From the NCBI RefSeq assembly GCF_002005105.1, contig NZ_MSCV01000021.1, positions 1-64,000 on the forward strand: a stretch of 64,000 nucleotides of DNA, in the 5' to 3' direction. Origin of the DNA: Methylocaldum sp. 14B. GTDB lineage: Bacteria > Pseudomonadota > Gammaproteobacteria > Methylococcales > Methylococcaceae. A program made the translations under genes and the position numbers. Below are positions 17,351-26,200 of this stretch, piece after piece (within the stretch, counting starts at the first letter, position 1; the number at the start of each line of letters is the position of its first letter). The notes under the pieces are model-generated. The model was not told the DNA's origin. It searched no databases and saw nothing but the letters and a program-made list of their open reading frames with translations.

Positions 17351-18799
17351 CTATCCTCCGAGATAAACGCAGACGTTCTTGGCTTCGGTGAAAAACTTGA
17401 GCGCCTCGAAGCCGCCTTCCCGGCCCACGCCCGATTGCTTCATGCCGCCGAAAGGCGTCCGGAGGTCGCGGAGCAGCCAGCAGTTGATCCAGATCACCCC
17501 GGAATGGATCCGGTTCGCCAGGCGATGGCAGCGCTTGAGGCTTTCGCTCCAGACTGTGGCGGAAAGCCCGTACATCGTGCTGTTGGCATACTCGACCGCT
17601 TGGTCTTCGCCATCGAAAGGCATCAGGGTGACCACGGGGCCGAAGATTTCCTCCTGATTGACCCGGCAGTTCGGGGAGAGACCTTCGATGATGGTCGGCT
17701 CGACGAAGAATCCGTTTTCGCAACGGCCCGGCAGGTGCACCTGCTTGCCGCCGGTCAGAATCCGTCCGCCCTCGGTCTGCGCCAAGTCGATGTAGGACAG
17801 CACCTTGCGGAGGTGGCTTTCCGAAATGAGCGCGCCGACGTCGCAGTCTCCGCTCAGTGGATCGGCCACGCGCAGCGCCTGGGTCCGTCGCAGGAATTCG
17901 TCCCTGAACGTTTCGTAGATCGGCCGTTCGACGAAGATCCGCGACCCCGACAGACAGATTTCGCCCTGATTGAAAAAGGACGAGCGGACCGTGGTGCTCA
18001 CGGCGCGTTCGAAATCGCAATCGGCAAAGATGATGTTCGGATTCTTGCCGCCGAGTTCCAGGGAGAGCTTTTTGAACTTGGGAGCCGCGGTTTGGGCGAT
18101 CCGGGCTCCGGTTTGGGTGCCGCCGGTGAAGGAGATGGCTTCGACGTTCGGATGCTCGACCAGGCGTTGCCCGGCCTTGGCGCCGGTGCCGTGGACGATG
18201 TTCAGAACCCCCGGCGGAAGCCCCGCTTCCCGGCAGATTTCCGAGAGATAAAACGCCGTCATCGGCGTCAGTTCCGAGGGCTTGGCGACGACCGTGTTTC
18301 CCGCCGCCAGCGCGGGCGCGACTTTCCAGGTAAAGAGATAAAGCGGGAGGTTCCACGGCGAAATACAGCCGACGACGCCGAGCGGCACGCGGAGCGTGTA
18401 ATTCAGCGCTTGGCTTCCCATGGCATGGGATTCGGAGAAGAAATGCTGGATGGCTGAGCTGAAGAATTGGAAATTGGCGGCGGCTCTCGGGATGTCGACC
18501 TGGCGCGCCGCGCTCAGAGGCTTTCCGGCATCGACCGATTCGGCGCGGGCGAGCGCGTCCGCCTTGGCTTCGATGAGATCCGCGATCCGGCGCAGCAGCC
18601 TGGATCGCTCTTCCAGCGGAGCCTCGGCCCAGGCGGGAAACGCCGTCCTTGCGGCGGCTGCGGCGCGGTCGATATCGGCGGAATCGGAGTCCGGCACTTC
18701 CGAAAACAAACGGCCGGTGGCCGGTTCGATGTTTTCGAGATAGCGGCCGGAGACGGGCGGAACGAGTTCGCCGGCAATGTAATTCGCGATTCGTTGCAT
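17351..18799 (-). CDS. nbaE: 2-aminomuconate semialdehyde dehydrogenase
   Basis: This 482-residue NAD-dependent aldehyde dehydrogenase of the ALDH8A1/AMSDH/HMSDH group oxidises 2-aminomuconate-6-semialdehyde to 2-aminomuconate. Catalytic residues are C282 (EICLSGSRI), E248 (LELGGKNPN) and N150 (SPWNLPLY), and the NAD site contains SFTGGTQTG. ALDH family members with ICLSG group with hydroxymuconic/aminomuconic semialdehyde enzymes. It follows the SDR by two bases and precedes RidA by five, forming the head of a tight operon. Confidence 0.92.
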   Translation of the reverse strand: MQRIANYIAGELVPPVSGRYLENIEPATGRLFSEVPDSDSADIDRAAAAARTAFPAWAEAPLEERSRLLRRIADLIEAKADALARAESVDAGKPLSAARQVDIPRAAANFQFFSSAIQHFFSESHAMGSQALNYTLRVPLGVVGCISPWNLPLYLFTWKVAPALAAGNTVVAKPSELTPMTAFYLSEICREAGLPPGVLNIVHGTGAKAGQRLVEHPNVEAISFTGGTQTGARIAQTAAPKFKKLSLELGGKNPNIIFADCDFERAVSTTVRSSFFNQGEICLSGSRIFVERPIYETFRDEFLRRTQALRVADPLSGDCDVGALISESHLRKVLSYIDLAQTEGGRILTGGKQVHLPGRCENGFFVEPTIIEGLSPNCRVNQEEIFGPVVTLMPFDGEDQAVEYANSTMYGLSATVWSESLKRCHRLANRIHSGVIWINCWLLRDLRTPFGGMKQSGVGREGGFEALKFFTEAKNVCVYLGG

Positions 18800-18801
18800 A
18801 T

Positions 18802-19587
18802 TTACAAGCTCATCGTACGTCCCCCGTCGACGGGCAGGTTGATCCCGGTGATATACGAAGCCAAATCGGACGCGAGAAAGCCCGCCGCGTAGGCAATTTC
18901 TTCGGGCTTTCCGAAACGTCCCAGGGGAATCGAGCGTTTAGTCTGTTCGACCACGTCATCGATGGATTTGTTCGAGCTTCGGGCTTTGGCCTCCATGATA
19001 GCCCTGAGCCTCGCCGTCTCGGTCGCTCCCGGAAGGATGTTGTTCACGGTGATGCCGAAGGGCGCGAGTTCTCCGGCCAGAGTCTTGGCCCAGTTGGCCA
19101 TGGCGCCGCGCACCGTGTTGGAGACGCCGAGTCCCGGAATCGGCTGCTTGACCGAGGTCGAAACGATATTGATGATCCGGCCGTAGCTCTCGCTCCTCAT
19201 GCCGGGGAGCAGGGCCTGGACCAGGATATGGCTGCAGATGAGGTGGCGGGTGAAGGCCTCGGTGAATTCCTCAACCCCGGCTTCATATAGAACCCCGCCC
19301 GGCGGTCCGCCTGTGTTGTTGACCAGAATGTGAATGGGAAGAAGCGCCGGCAGGCGTTCTTTCAGGAGCTGCCTCAGGCGATCAGGATGGCCGAAATCGG
19401 CCACCAAGTAGCTGTGTTTTTGCCGATGCGCGGTACCGAGCTCACCGCAGACAAGCTTCAAGGCCGACTCGTTGCGGGCGAGAAGAATGACCTCGGCGCC
19501 TTGATCCGCGAAATGCATGGCGACGGCCCGGCCGATCCCTTGACTGCTGCCGCACACCAGCGCCCTTTTACCATCCAGTAATCCCAT
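18802..19587 (-). CDS. Atypical short-chain dehydrogenase/reductase heading the kynurenine operon
   Basis: This 261-residue Rossmann protein has VCGSSQGIGRA (11-21), NNTGG (90-94, variant of NNAG) and a C-terminal PVDGG. The usual YxxxK catalytic pair aligns with S156 and R160 (VSNTVRGAM), so it lacks the canonical tyrosine and lysine, while serines at 143-145 remain. The ATG at 19587 has GGGAG upstream; an ATG five codons earlier is possible. It is the first operon gene, two bases before the 2-aminomuconate semialdehyde dehydrogenase. A role on 2-aminomuconate or its product is inferred from position only. Confidence 0.8.
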   Translation of the reverse strand: MGLLDGKRALVCGSSQGIGRAVAMHFADQGAEVILLARNESALKLVCGELGTAHRQKHSYLVADFGHPDRLRQLLKERLPALLPIHILVNNTGGPPGGVLYEAGVEEFTEAFTRHLICSHILVQALLPGMRSESYGRIINIVSTSVKQPIPGLGVSNTVRGAMANWAKTLAGELAPFGITVNNILPGATETARLRAIMEAKARSSNKSIDDVVEQTKRSIPLGRFGKPEEIAYAAGFLASDLASYITGINLPVDGGRTMSL

Positions 19588-19675
19588 CGAGATCGCTCCC
19601 ATCGGTTTTCTGCAAACCTTACAACGAATGATCAGCGTGTGCCATAAACCCGTTTCGCCGGGTTGATCCATGTCG

Positions 19676-19835
19676 TAGGGTGGGTTAGGTGCGCCTACAT
19701 ACCGCCTGTACGCGGCCCACCGAGTCAGGCGCGCACCGTAACCCACCACACCGCGCGTTGGTGGGTTACGGCGCACGCAAAGCACAGTGATTGACATCGG
19801 AGTATGCTGGAGTGCGCCTAACCCACCCTACGAAA
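19676..19835. repeat. REP-type inverted repeat cluster (family R2)
   Basis: GTAGGGTGGGTTAGGTGCGC, a central ACCCACC...GGTGGGT pair and the closing GCGCCTAACCCACCCTAC form a large nested palindrome. It fills most of the 333-base gap between the divergent kynurenine operon and the FAD/Fe-S dehydrogenase. Promoters for both must lie within or beside it, but I cannot place them confidently. Confidence 0.8.
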
Positions 19836-19920
19836 TCCCGGTTTTCCGTCAGACCTCGACATGGAAGGCTCTAACCCCCGATTCTATCCCCGGTCTAAGC
19901 AGTCAACGAGGCCATCCGTC

Positions 19921-22830
19921 ATGACATCCGAACCGCTATCAAAACTCTCGGTTTTAAGCCGAGCGCTCGAAGGGGAGCTTTTGACCGACCGGCTCTCGCG
20001 CCTGCTTTACGCCACGGACGCCTCGCCCCACCAGAAGATGCCTCTGGCCGTGGCGCGGCCCAAGCACCGGGACGATTGCGTGACGCTGATGAGATTCGCC
20101 GCGCAGGAACGGCTGCCGCTGATTCCCCGCGCGGCCGGAACCAGCCTGGCGGGGCAGTGCATCGGCGACGGTCTGGTAATCGATTTCACCCGCCACATGA
20201 ACCGGATCGTCTCGATCGACCCGGAGCGGAGGCGGGCACGGGTCCAGCCGGGCGTGATCCGCGACGATCTCAACGATGCGCTGAGCCCGTTCGGGCTGAT
20301 GTTCGCCCCCGATCCCTCCACCTCCAACCGCTGCACGATAGGCGGCATGTTCGGCAACAACGCCTGGGGCAGCCATGCCTTGCGCTACGGCACGACCCGC
20401 GATCACAGTCTGTCCGCCGAGGCGGTCTTGAGCGACGGCAGCATCGCCCGGTTCGAATCACTTGGAGGCGAACAGCTTCGGGAAAAATTAGCGCTGGACA
20501 ATCTGGAGGGGCGGATTTACCGCGCCGTGTATCAGGCGATCGACCGCCATCGGGCGCTGATTCTCGATCGCTTTCCCCGCCCCGACGGCATTCCCCGCAA
20601 CGCGGGCTACCCCCTGGACGTGCTGGCGCGCGGGCAGCCTTGGGAATCTCGGGGGCCGCCTTTCAATCTGGCCCGATTGCTGTGCGGCAGCGAGGGAACC
20701 CTGGCTCTGGTCGGCGAAATCGAAGTCGGGCTCGTGCCGCTGCCTGCCCGGCACCGCTTGGTCTGCGTCCAGTTCGACAGCCTGCCGCAAGCGCTTTCGG
20801 CGGTGGCCGTGACGCTGAACCATAAGCCGTCGGCATTGGAATTGGTGGACCGGCATATCCTGGAGCTCACCAAGACCAATCTGGAGCAGCAGCGCAACCG
20901 GTTCTGGATCGAAGGCGATCCGGCCGCCGTGCTGCTGATCGATTTCGTGAACGAAACCGGCGGTGAAGTCGACGCCACGGTCTCAAATCTGACGGCCGAA
21001 TTGCGTTCGCTGAACCTGGGTTATGCCCGGAAAGTGCTCGATTCGCCGCTCCGGGAGCGGGCGCTGGCCCTGCGCGCGGCGGGATTGGGTCTGCTCATGG
21101 GCATGCCAGGCCCGGTCAAGGCCGTCACCGGCATCGAAGACACGGCAGTGTCAGTCAAGGATCTGCCCGCTTATGCCGAGGCGGTTTTCTCGGTCATGGC
21201 CCGCCATGGTGTAGATTGCGTCGTCTTCGGTCCGGCCGGATGGGGCGTGTTGCATTTCCGCCCCTTGCTCGATCTGCGCAGCCGGGAAGGCCGGCGTCTT
21301 TACGAGCGCATCGTCGAAGAAGTGTTCGAACGGGCGATCCGTTTCGGCGGGACGATCAGCGCCAAGCATGGCGACGGCCGCCTGAGATCGCCTTATTTGG
21401 AAGGTCTTTTGGGTGGGGAACTTTATGGGCTCCTGCACGGGATCAAGGCCGCCTTCGATCCTCACGATCTTTTGAACCCGCACAAGATTTTCGATCCTCC
21501 GCCGTTGGTTTCGGATCTGAGAGCCCATGAGAACGGGAAACCGGTTGCCGCCTACTTCGACTGGAGCCGCGAAGCGGGCTTAAGAATCGCCGCTTCGAAG
21601 TGCAACGGCGCCGGGGTCTGCCTGAAAAGCGCCGGGCGCGGCACGATGTGCCCCTCCTATATGGCGACACGGGAGGAAAAACACGGCACCCGCGGCCGCG
21701 CCAACATCTTCCGGCAGGTCATGGACAGTTCCGAACCCTGGACGGCGATGAATCGCGAGCTGCTGCGGGATGTCCTCAACCTGTGCCTGGCCTGCAAGGG
21801 CTGCAAATCGGAATGCCCGGCCAACGTGGACTTGGCCCGCATGAAGGCGGAATTCCTGCAGCAGCACTACGACCGGGCCGGAGTGCCGTGGCGGGCGCGT
21901 ATCGTGGGGAACTTCGACCGGCTCAGCCGGATCGCGAGCTTCGCGCCCACCCTGTCCAACGCCGTGCTGGCGCAGATCTGGGTCAAATCCCGGCTGGGCT
22001 TTCATCCGGAGCGTCCCTTGCCGCCTCTCGCGAGCGAGCCTTTCAGCCGATGGCTGAAGCGGCGGCGTCCGGCCGAACCGGCTGGCCAGAAGGGCGAGGT
22101 CCTGCTGTTCAACGATCCCTTCACCGAATTCTACGAACCCCAGTTGGCGATCGCGGCCTTCGAGGTCTTGGAGCGGTTCGGGTTTCGCATGGCGGCAACG
22201 CCCTGTCTCGAATCCGGGCGGATACAGATCAGCCAAGGTCTTTTGAGCGCCGCCCGGAAACGGCTGAGCCGGGCCGTCGAGCGGCTATACCCTTCCGCGG
22301 TGACCGGCCGCTGGATCATCGGGCTCGAACCTTCGGAAATCCTGACCTTCCGTGACGAAGCGGCGGATTTACTGGAGGGCGAGGAGCTCAGAAAAAAGGC
22401 GCGTATCGTGGCGGATCGCACCCTGACCTTCGAGGAATTCATCGTTCATGAGAGCGGTCGGCTCGGCAAAAATCCCTTCGGCGACGCGCTAGCGGGCAAG
22501 ACACTGCTGGTGCACGGCCACTGTCATCAGAAGGCGCTAATCGGAATGCAGCCGCTTTTAAAGGCGCTGTCCCTGATTCCCGGCGTCGAAGTTCGACCCA
22601 TTCCCTCCGGCTGCTGCGGCATGGCGGGCGTTTTCGGTTATGAGGAGGAGCACCACGCCGTGTCGCTGGACATTGCCGAACTGGTCCTGTTTCCCGCCAT
22701 TCGCGAGGCTGGAACCGATGCGCTGATCGTGGCCCCCGGCACCAGCTGCCGCCGCCAAATCGCCGACGGGCTCGGGGTGCGGGCCTATCACCCTGTCGAG
22801 GTGATGCTTATGGCGATGGGATTACCATGA
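19921..22830 (+). CDS. Fused FAD-binding / 4Fe-4S dehydrogenase (YdiJ/D-2-hydroxyacid type)
   Basis: This protein of about 969 residues is an oxidase-type dehydrogenase for D-2-hydroxy acids. The FAD domain has IPRAAGTSLAGQCIGDG and CTIGGMFGNNAWG, and the C-terminal half of the oxidase carries KHGDG. Two Fe-S clusters follow: CNGAGVCLKS...MCPSY and CLACKGCKSECP. GlpC/LutA-like motifs GHCHQKA and PSGCCGMAG end the protein. The order equals YdiJ and D-2-hydroxyglutarate dehydrogenases, but D-lactate or glycolate are possible substrates. The ATG at 19921, nine bases after GAGG, is preferred over one 60 bases upstream. It is divergent from the kynurenine operon. Confidence 0.85.
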   Translation: MTSEPLSKLSVLSRALEGELLTDRLSRLLYATDASPHQKMPLAVARPKHRDDCVTLMRFAAQERLPLIPRAAGTSLAGQCIGDGLVIDFTRHMNRIVSIDPERRRARVQPGVIRDDLNDALSPFGLMFAPDPSTSNRCTIGGMFGNNAWGSHALRYGTTRDHSLSAEAVLSDGSIARFESLGGEQLREKLALDNLEGRIYRAVYQAIDRHRALILDRFPRPDGIPRNAGYPLDVLARGQPWESRGPPFNLARLLCGSEGTLALVGEIEVGLVPLPARHRLVCVQFDSLPQALSAVAVTLNHKPSALELVDRHILELTKTNLEQQRNRFWIEGDPAAVLLIDFVNETGGEVDATVSNLTAELRSLNLGYARKVLDSPLRERALALRAAGLGLLMGMPGPVKAVTGIEDTAVSVKDLPAYAEAVFSVMARHGVDCVVFGPAGWGVLHFRPLLDLRSREGRRLYERIVEEVFERAIRFGGTISAKHGDGRLRSPYLEGLLGGELYGLLHGIKAAFDPHDLLNPHKIFDPPPLVSDLRAHENGKPVAAYFDWSREAGLRIAASKCNGAGVCLKSAGRGTMCPSYMATREEKHGTRGRANIFRQVMDSSEPWTAMNRELLRDVLNLCLACKGCKSECPANVDLARMKAEFLQQHYDRAGVPWRARIVGNFDRLSRIASFAPTLSNAVLAQIWVKSRLGFHPERPLPPLASEPFSRWLKRRRPAEPAGQKGEVLLFNDPFTEFYEPQLAIAAFEVLERFGFRMAATPCLESGRIQISQGLLSAARKRLSRAVERLYPSAVTGRWIIGLEPSEILTFRDEAADLLEGEELRKKARIVADRTLTFEEFIVHESGRLGKNPFGDALAGKTLLVHGHCHQKALIGMQPLLKALSLIPGVEVRPIPSGCCGMAGVFGYEEEHHAVSLDIAELVLFPAIREAGTDALIVAPGTSCRRQIADGLGVRAYHPVEVMLMAMGLP

Positions 22831-22986
22831 AAATACAAGCTTGTGGGAGGGGCTCTCTCGACTGAGCTCAGCTCGTAGGACGCGTCGTGCCTCCGCATAT
22901 CCTGTGGACCTAATTCATAGTGCCGAAATTTACTTTGGCCGGAGCTTCCCTTATTTCAAATCGCTTTCAATCAGGCATTCATTTTC

Positions 22987-23236
22987 GTAGGGTGGGTTAG
23001 GCGCACATCAGCACTGACCGACCGTCGATCACTGCGCTTCGCGTGCGCCGTAACCCACCGAACGGCCTCTGTCCTGAGCCAAGTCGAAGGGTCGGCGGGT
23101 TACGCGGAGCCTGTCCTGAGCCTGTCGAAGGGCCTGTCCCGAGCTGAGACTAGGGGCCAACCCGCCATCGATGGGTTTCGCTTCGCTCTACCCATCCTAC
23201 GATGAATGTTCACTCGAATGCCGAATGGAATTAGGA
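22987..23236 (+). repeat. Composite REP-type repeat (family R2), longest copy
   Basis: The order is GTAGGGTGGGTTAGGCGCAC, its inverse GCGCCGTAACCCACC, GTCCTGAGCC...GTCGAAGG twice, ATCGATGGGTTTCGCTTCGC and the end motif GTTCACTCGAATGCCGAATG. The same final part occurs at 7931-8080, and the whole composite is inverted at 41066. It occupies the middle of the 22831-23408 gap; the rest of that gap shows no gene. Confidence 0.8.
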
Positions 23237-23408
23237 GTCGCAGCGGTTTTCCGGCACGGCTTCCAAAAGCGGTTGCTGAACCAAGAAGCCCGGTACGGTC
23301 AAAGAGATTAAACCACCGAATTTGTATCTGTGAGTCGGCGGGGCGGTATCACTCTGAGCTGAATAAGACGTCCCTGCGCGTGTGCCCATGGTGAGGAAGG
23401 TTAATCCC

Positions 23409-24083
23409 ATGAAAGAACTGGTGGAAGGCTTTCACAGGTTTCAGCAGAGCCTCTCGAAGTCAGAGAGAGAGTCATTCAAAAAGCTGGCGGGCGGGCAGAA
23501 TCCACTTGCCCTTTTCATTACCTGCTCAGATTCGCGTATCGACCCGAACTGGATCACGCAGTCGAAACCGGGCGACCTGTTCATCCTGCGGAATGCGGGG
23601 AATATCATTCCTCCTTATGGGGCTAGCGGCGGCGGGGAAGCGGCCACCATCGAGTACGCCGTCGCCAATCTGGGAGTGAAGGAAATCATCGTTTGCGGCC
23701 ATACCTATTGCGGGGCCATGCAGGCGCTGCTGAGCGGCCCGGAAAGCGTGGCCGACCTCCCGGCCGCTCGCGCTTGGCTCGGCCATGCCGAGGCGACCCG
23801 CCGGATCACTCGGGAAAATTACGCTCATCTGGAAGGCAATTCCCTCTTGACGGCCGCCGTGCAAGAGAATGTTTTAGTTCAATTGGAAAACCTGCGTACG
23901 CACCCCGTGGTTGCCGCGGGACTCGTCCGAGGGACTATCAAGCTCTATGGCTGGGTTTACAAGATCGATAAGGCCGAAGTTTTCGCCTATGTCCCTGGAC
24001 GCGGCCAGTTTCTCGCTCTGCCGGAGCACCCGTCCGTACCCATCCCCTCCGCCATGCAGCTTGCCGTCAAACGAATCATCTAA
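23409..24083 (+). CDS. can: Beta-class carbonic anhydrase
   Basis: This 224-residue cytoplasmic zinc enzyme interconverts CO2 and bicarbonate. Zinc ligands are C39, H98 and C101 (CSDSR and GHTYCGAM), with the D41-R43 dyad. The RNAGNIIPPYG segment and the GGGEAATIEYAV helix are standard. The ATG at 23409 has AGGAAGG upstream. The next gene, 189 bases on, encodes a SulP transporter, a pairing seen in bicarbonate uptake systems. It may serve CO2/bicarbonate balance. Confidence 0.93.
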   Translation: MKELVEGFHRFQQSLSKSERESFKKLAGGQNPLALFITCSDSRIDPNWITQSKPGDLFILRNAGNIIPPYGASGGGEAATIEYAVANLGVKEIIVCGHTYCGAMQALLSGPESVADLPAARAWLGHAEATRRITRENYAHLEGNSLLTAAVQENVLVQLENLRTHPVVAAGLVRGTIKLYGWVYKIDKAEVFAYVPGRGQFLALPEHPSVPIPSAMQLAVKRII

Positions 24084-24272
24084 TGCCTTGAAGCTCATAT
24101 CGCTCTCCTGCATCAGGATCGCCCGCCGGGCTTGCGGCTCGAGGAATCCGTTCTCGGGTGCGCCATTTCGTCCGTCTATACCGGAGATGTACACTTGCCC
24201 ACAGATAGGCTGCCGATAAGCAGTTGCCGCTAAGATTGTCGCCGCCTGAAATGTGGCAAGAGAGATCGAACC

Positions 24273-25973
24273 ATGAAACCGCTGATCTACGGTCTTCACT
24301 TCAATAATCTTCGCGGCGACATCTACGGCGGCCTCGTTGCCACGGTCGTGGCCCTTCCTTTGGCGCTTGCCTTCGGCGTAACCTCCGGGGCAGGGGCCAT
24401 CGCCGGACTCTATGGAGCCATCTTCGTGGGTTTTTTCGCCGCCTTGTTCGGCGGAACGCCCGCTCAGGTCTCCGGCCCCACGGGTCCGATGACCGTGGTC
24501 ATGGCCGAAGTCCTCCTGCTCTATGTCCATCAACCCGCCCTCGCCTTCACTGTCGTGATGATGGGCGGCGTCATCCAGATTCTCATCGGCCTCCTCAAAT
24601 GGGGGCGCTACATTCGGCTGGTCCCGTTTCCGGTGATTTCCGGCTTTATGAGCGGGATCGGCTGCATCATTCTCATTCTGCAAATTCCCGCCCTGCTGGG
24701 GCACTCCCCCAAACCGGAAGGGGTGCTGGCCACGCTACGGGCGATCCCGGAGTTCTGGGACAGCCTCAATCCCCAGGCGGTCGGACTCACCCTCCTCTCA
24801 CTGGGGATCGTGTCGCTGACCCCCGTCCGTATTGGCCAGTGGGTTCCGCCGCCGGTCCTGGCCCTGGTAATCGGCACGCTCACCGCCTATTTCTGGCTAC
24901 CGGCCGCGCCGGTCATCGGCGAGGTGCCGGAAGGCTTTCCCACCCTCATCATCCCGACTTTTCAGGCCGGTCTCTTGCTGGTGATGCTGGAATCGGCGGC
25001 GATCCTGGCCCTTTTGGGAACCATCGACAGCCTGCTAACCTCGCTGATTTGCGACAATCTCACCCGGACCCAGCACGATTCGAATCGGGAGTGTATCGGC
25101 CAGGGCATCGGCAATATAGTCGCCGGGTTCTTCGGCGGATTACCCGGAGCCGGGGCCACCATGCGCTCGGTGGTCAACGTTCGCACCGGTGGACGCACGC
25201 CCCTTTCGGGCATGCTCCACGCAGTGTTCCTCCTGGCCATCCTATTGGGGCTGGGCCCGTTAGCCGAAAAGATCCCGCTTGCCGTACTCGCCGGCATCCT
25301 GCTCAAGGTGGGCATCGATATCATCGACTGGTGGTTCGTGCGGCATGTCGTTCATGCGCCACGGGCCGACGTGCTGATCATGCTGGTGGTGCTGGGCCTG
25401 ACGGTATTCGTGGATCTCATCCAGGCGGTGGGCGTTGGCGTGGTACTGGCGAACCTCCTGTTCGTAAAGCGCATGGGGGAATTCGAAGAATCGAGACTGC
25501 GCATCATCACCCACGAGGCTCCGGAACCGCCCCTGATCTCCGAGGAGGCGGCCATCCTGGCCCGCAACAACGGCCAGATCATACTTATCCATATCGATGG
25601 GCCCATGAGTTTCGGCTCGGCCAACAACATGGTCCGCCGCCTGGAGCGGGTACGGCAATTCAGCACCTTCAAGAGCGTGGTCCTTGACCTGTCCGATGTA
25701 CCTTTCATCGATACGTCGGCAGCCAAGGCGGTGGAAGACATGATCCGCATGACTCGGGAGCACAAACAACACCTCTTCTTCGTGGGTATGCAGCCGCAAC
25801 TGGTCAAGGTATTGAGGGGTCTGGACGTGTTGAGCTTGATTCATCGGGACCATCACTACGCCAAACGCCTGGACGCCCTGCGCCATGCGGCTCTCATGGC
25901 GGGCTACCGCCATCCGGAGGATAGACCGCTGTCACGTGGGGAAAAGGAAAACCTATCCTCCACTTCCTTATAA
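24273..25973 (+). CDS. SulP-family anion transporter with STAS domain, probable bicarbonate transporter
   Basis: This 566-residue inner-membrane protein has about 12-14 hydrophobic segments. It carries the SulP signature region GLYGAIFVGFFAALFGGTPAQ with TGPMTVVMAE, the mid-protein GNIVAGFFGGLPGAGATMRS, and a cytoplasmic STAS domain at about 430-540 (SVVLDLSDVPFIDTSAA). The phosphorylatable-type serine/threonine loop is present as DTSAA. Its neighbour is beta-carbonic anhydrase, so Na+- or H+-coupled bicarbonate import (BicA/DAB-like) is more likely than sulfate import, though this is inference. Start ATG follows GAGAG. Confidence 0.88.
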   Translation: MKPLIYGLHFNNLRGDIYGGLVATVVALPLALAFGVTSGAGAIAGLYGAIFVGFFAALFGGTPAQVSGPTGPMTVVMAEVLLLYVHQPALAFTVVMMGGVIQILIGLLKWGRYIRLVPFPVISGFMSGIGCIILILQIPALLGHSPKPEGVLATLRAIPEFWDSLNPQAVGLTLLSLGIVSLTPVRIGQWVPPPVLALVIGTLTAYFWLPAAPVIGEVPEGFPTLIIPTFQAGLLLVMLESAAILALLGTIDSLLTSLICDNLTRTQHDSNRECIGQGIGNIVAGFFGGLPGAGATMRSVVNVRTGGRTPLSGMLHAVFLLAILLGLGPLAEKIPLAVLAGILLKVGIDIIDWWFVRHVVHAPRADVLIMLVVLGLTVFVDLIQAVGVGVVLANLLFVKRMGEFEESRLRIITHEAPEPPLISEEAAILARNNGQIILIHIDGPMSFGSANNMVRRLERVRQFSTFKSVVLDLSDVPFIDTSAAKAVEDMIRMTREHKQHLFFVGMQPQLVKVLRGLDVLSLIHRDHHYAKRLDALRHAALMAGYRHPEDRPLSRGEKENLSSTSL

Positions 25974-26006
25974 CCGGATTACAGCGGTTTAGAGCCATGG
26001 GGTGCG

Positions 26007-26130
26007 TTGAGGGACGAAGCGCATCGTTCGCGTTGGGTAAAGCGGGTTAGCAATTGGCCGTATTCGAGTTTTCATTACTTTGTCGAACGGGGAATCTATC
26101 CAGCCACATGGGGAAATTCGACCTTGATGC
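26007..26130 (+). pseudogene. Decayed RAYT (REP-associated tyrosine transposase) C-terminus
   Basis: The reading frame encodes VKRVSNWPYSSFHYFVERG and then IYPATWGN, matching the conserved DWPYSSFHRYV...LPADWG tail of Y1-type RAYT transposases. The catalytic HUH and tyrosine parts are missing. The flanks contain GGTGCGTTGAGGGACGAAGC and a reverse copy GATGCGCTTCCG...GCGCATCCTAC, a REP-like pair. The fragment therefore marks an old RAYT/REP locus beside the REP-rich intergenic regions. Confidence 0.75.
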
Positions 26131-26200
26131 GGGTGAATGACTCGAACGATGCGCTTCCGTCGTCAGCGCATCCTACACCCTCGCATCCAGGCGATTCACC

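Noticed and set aside
16926..18356. A 476-codon frame spanning RidA and much of the aldehyde dehydrogenase
   Set aside because: Only its last 139 codons (from 17345) are a real protein; the rest is an off-frame shadow of the dehydrogenase.
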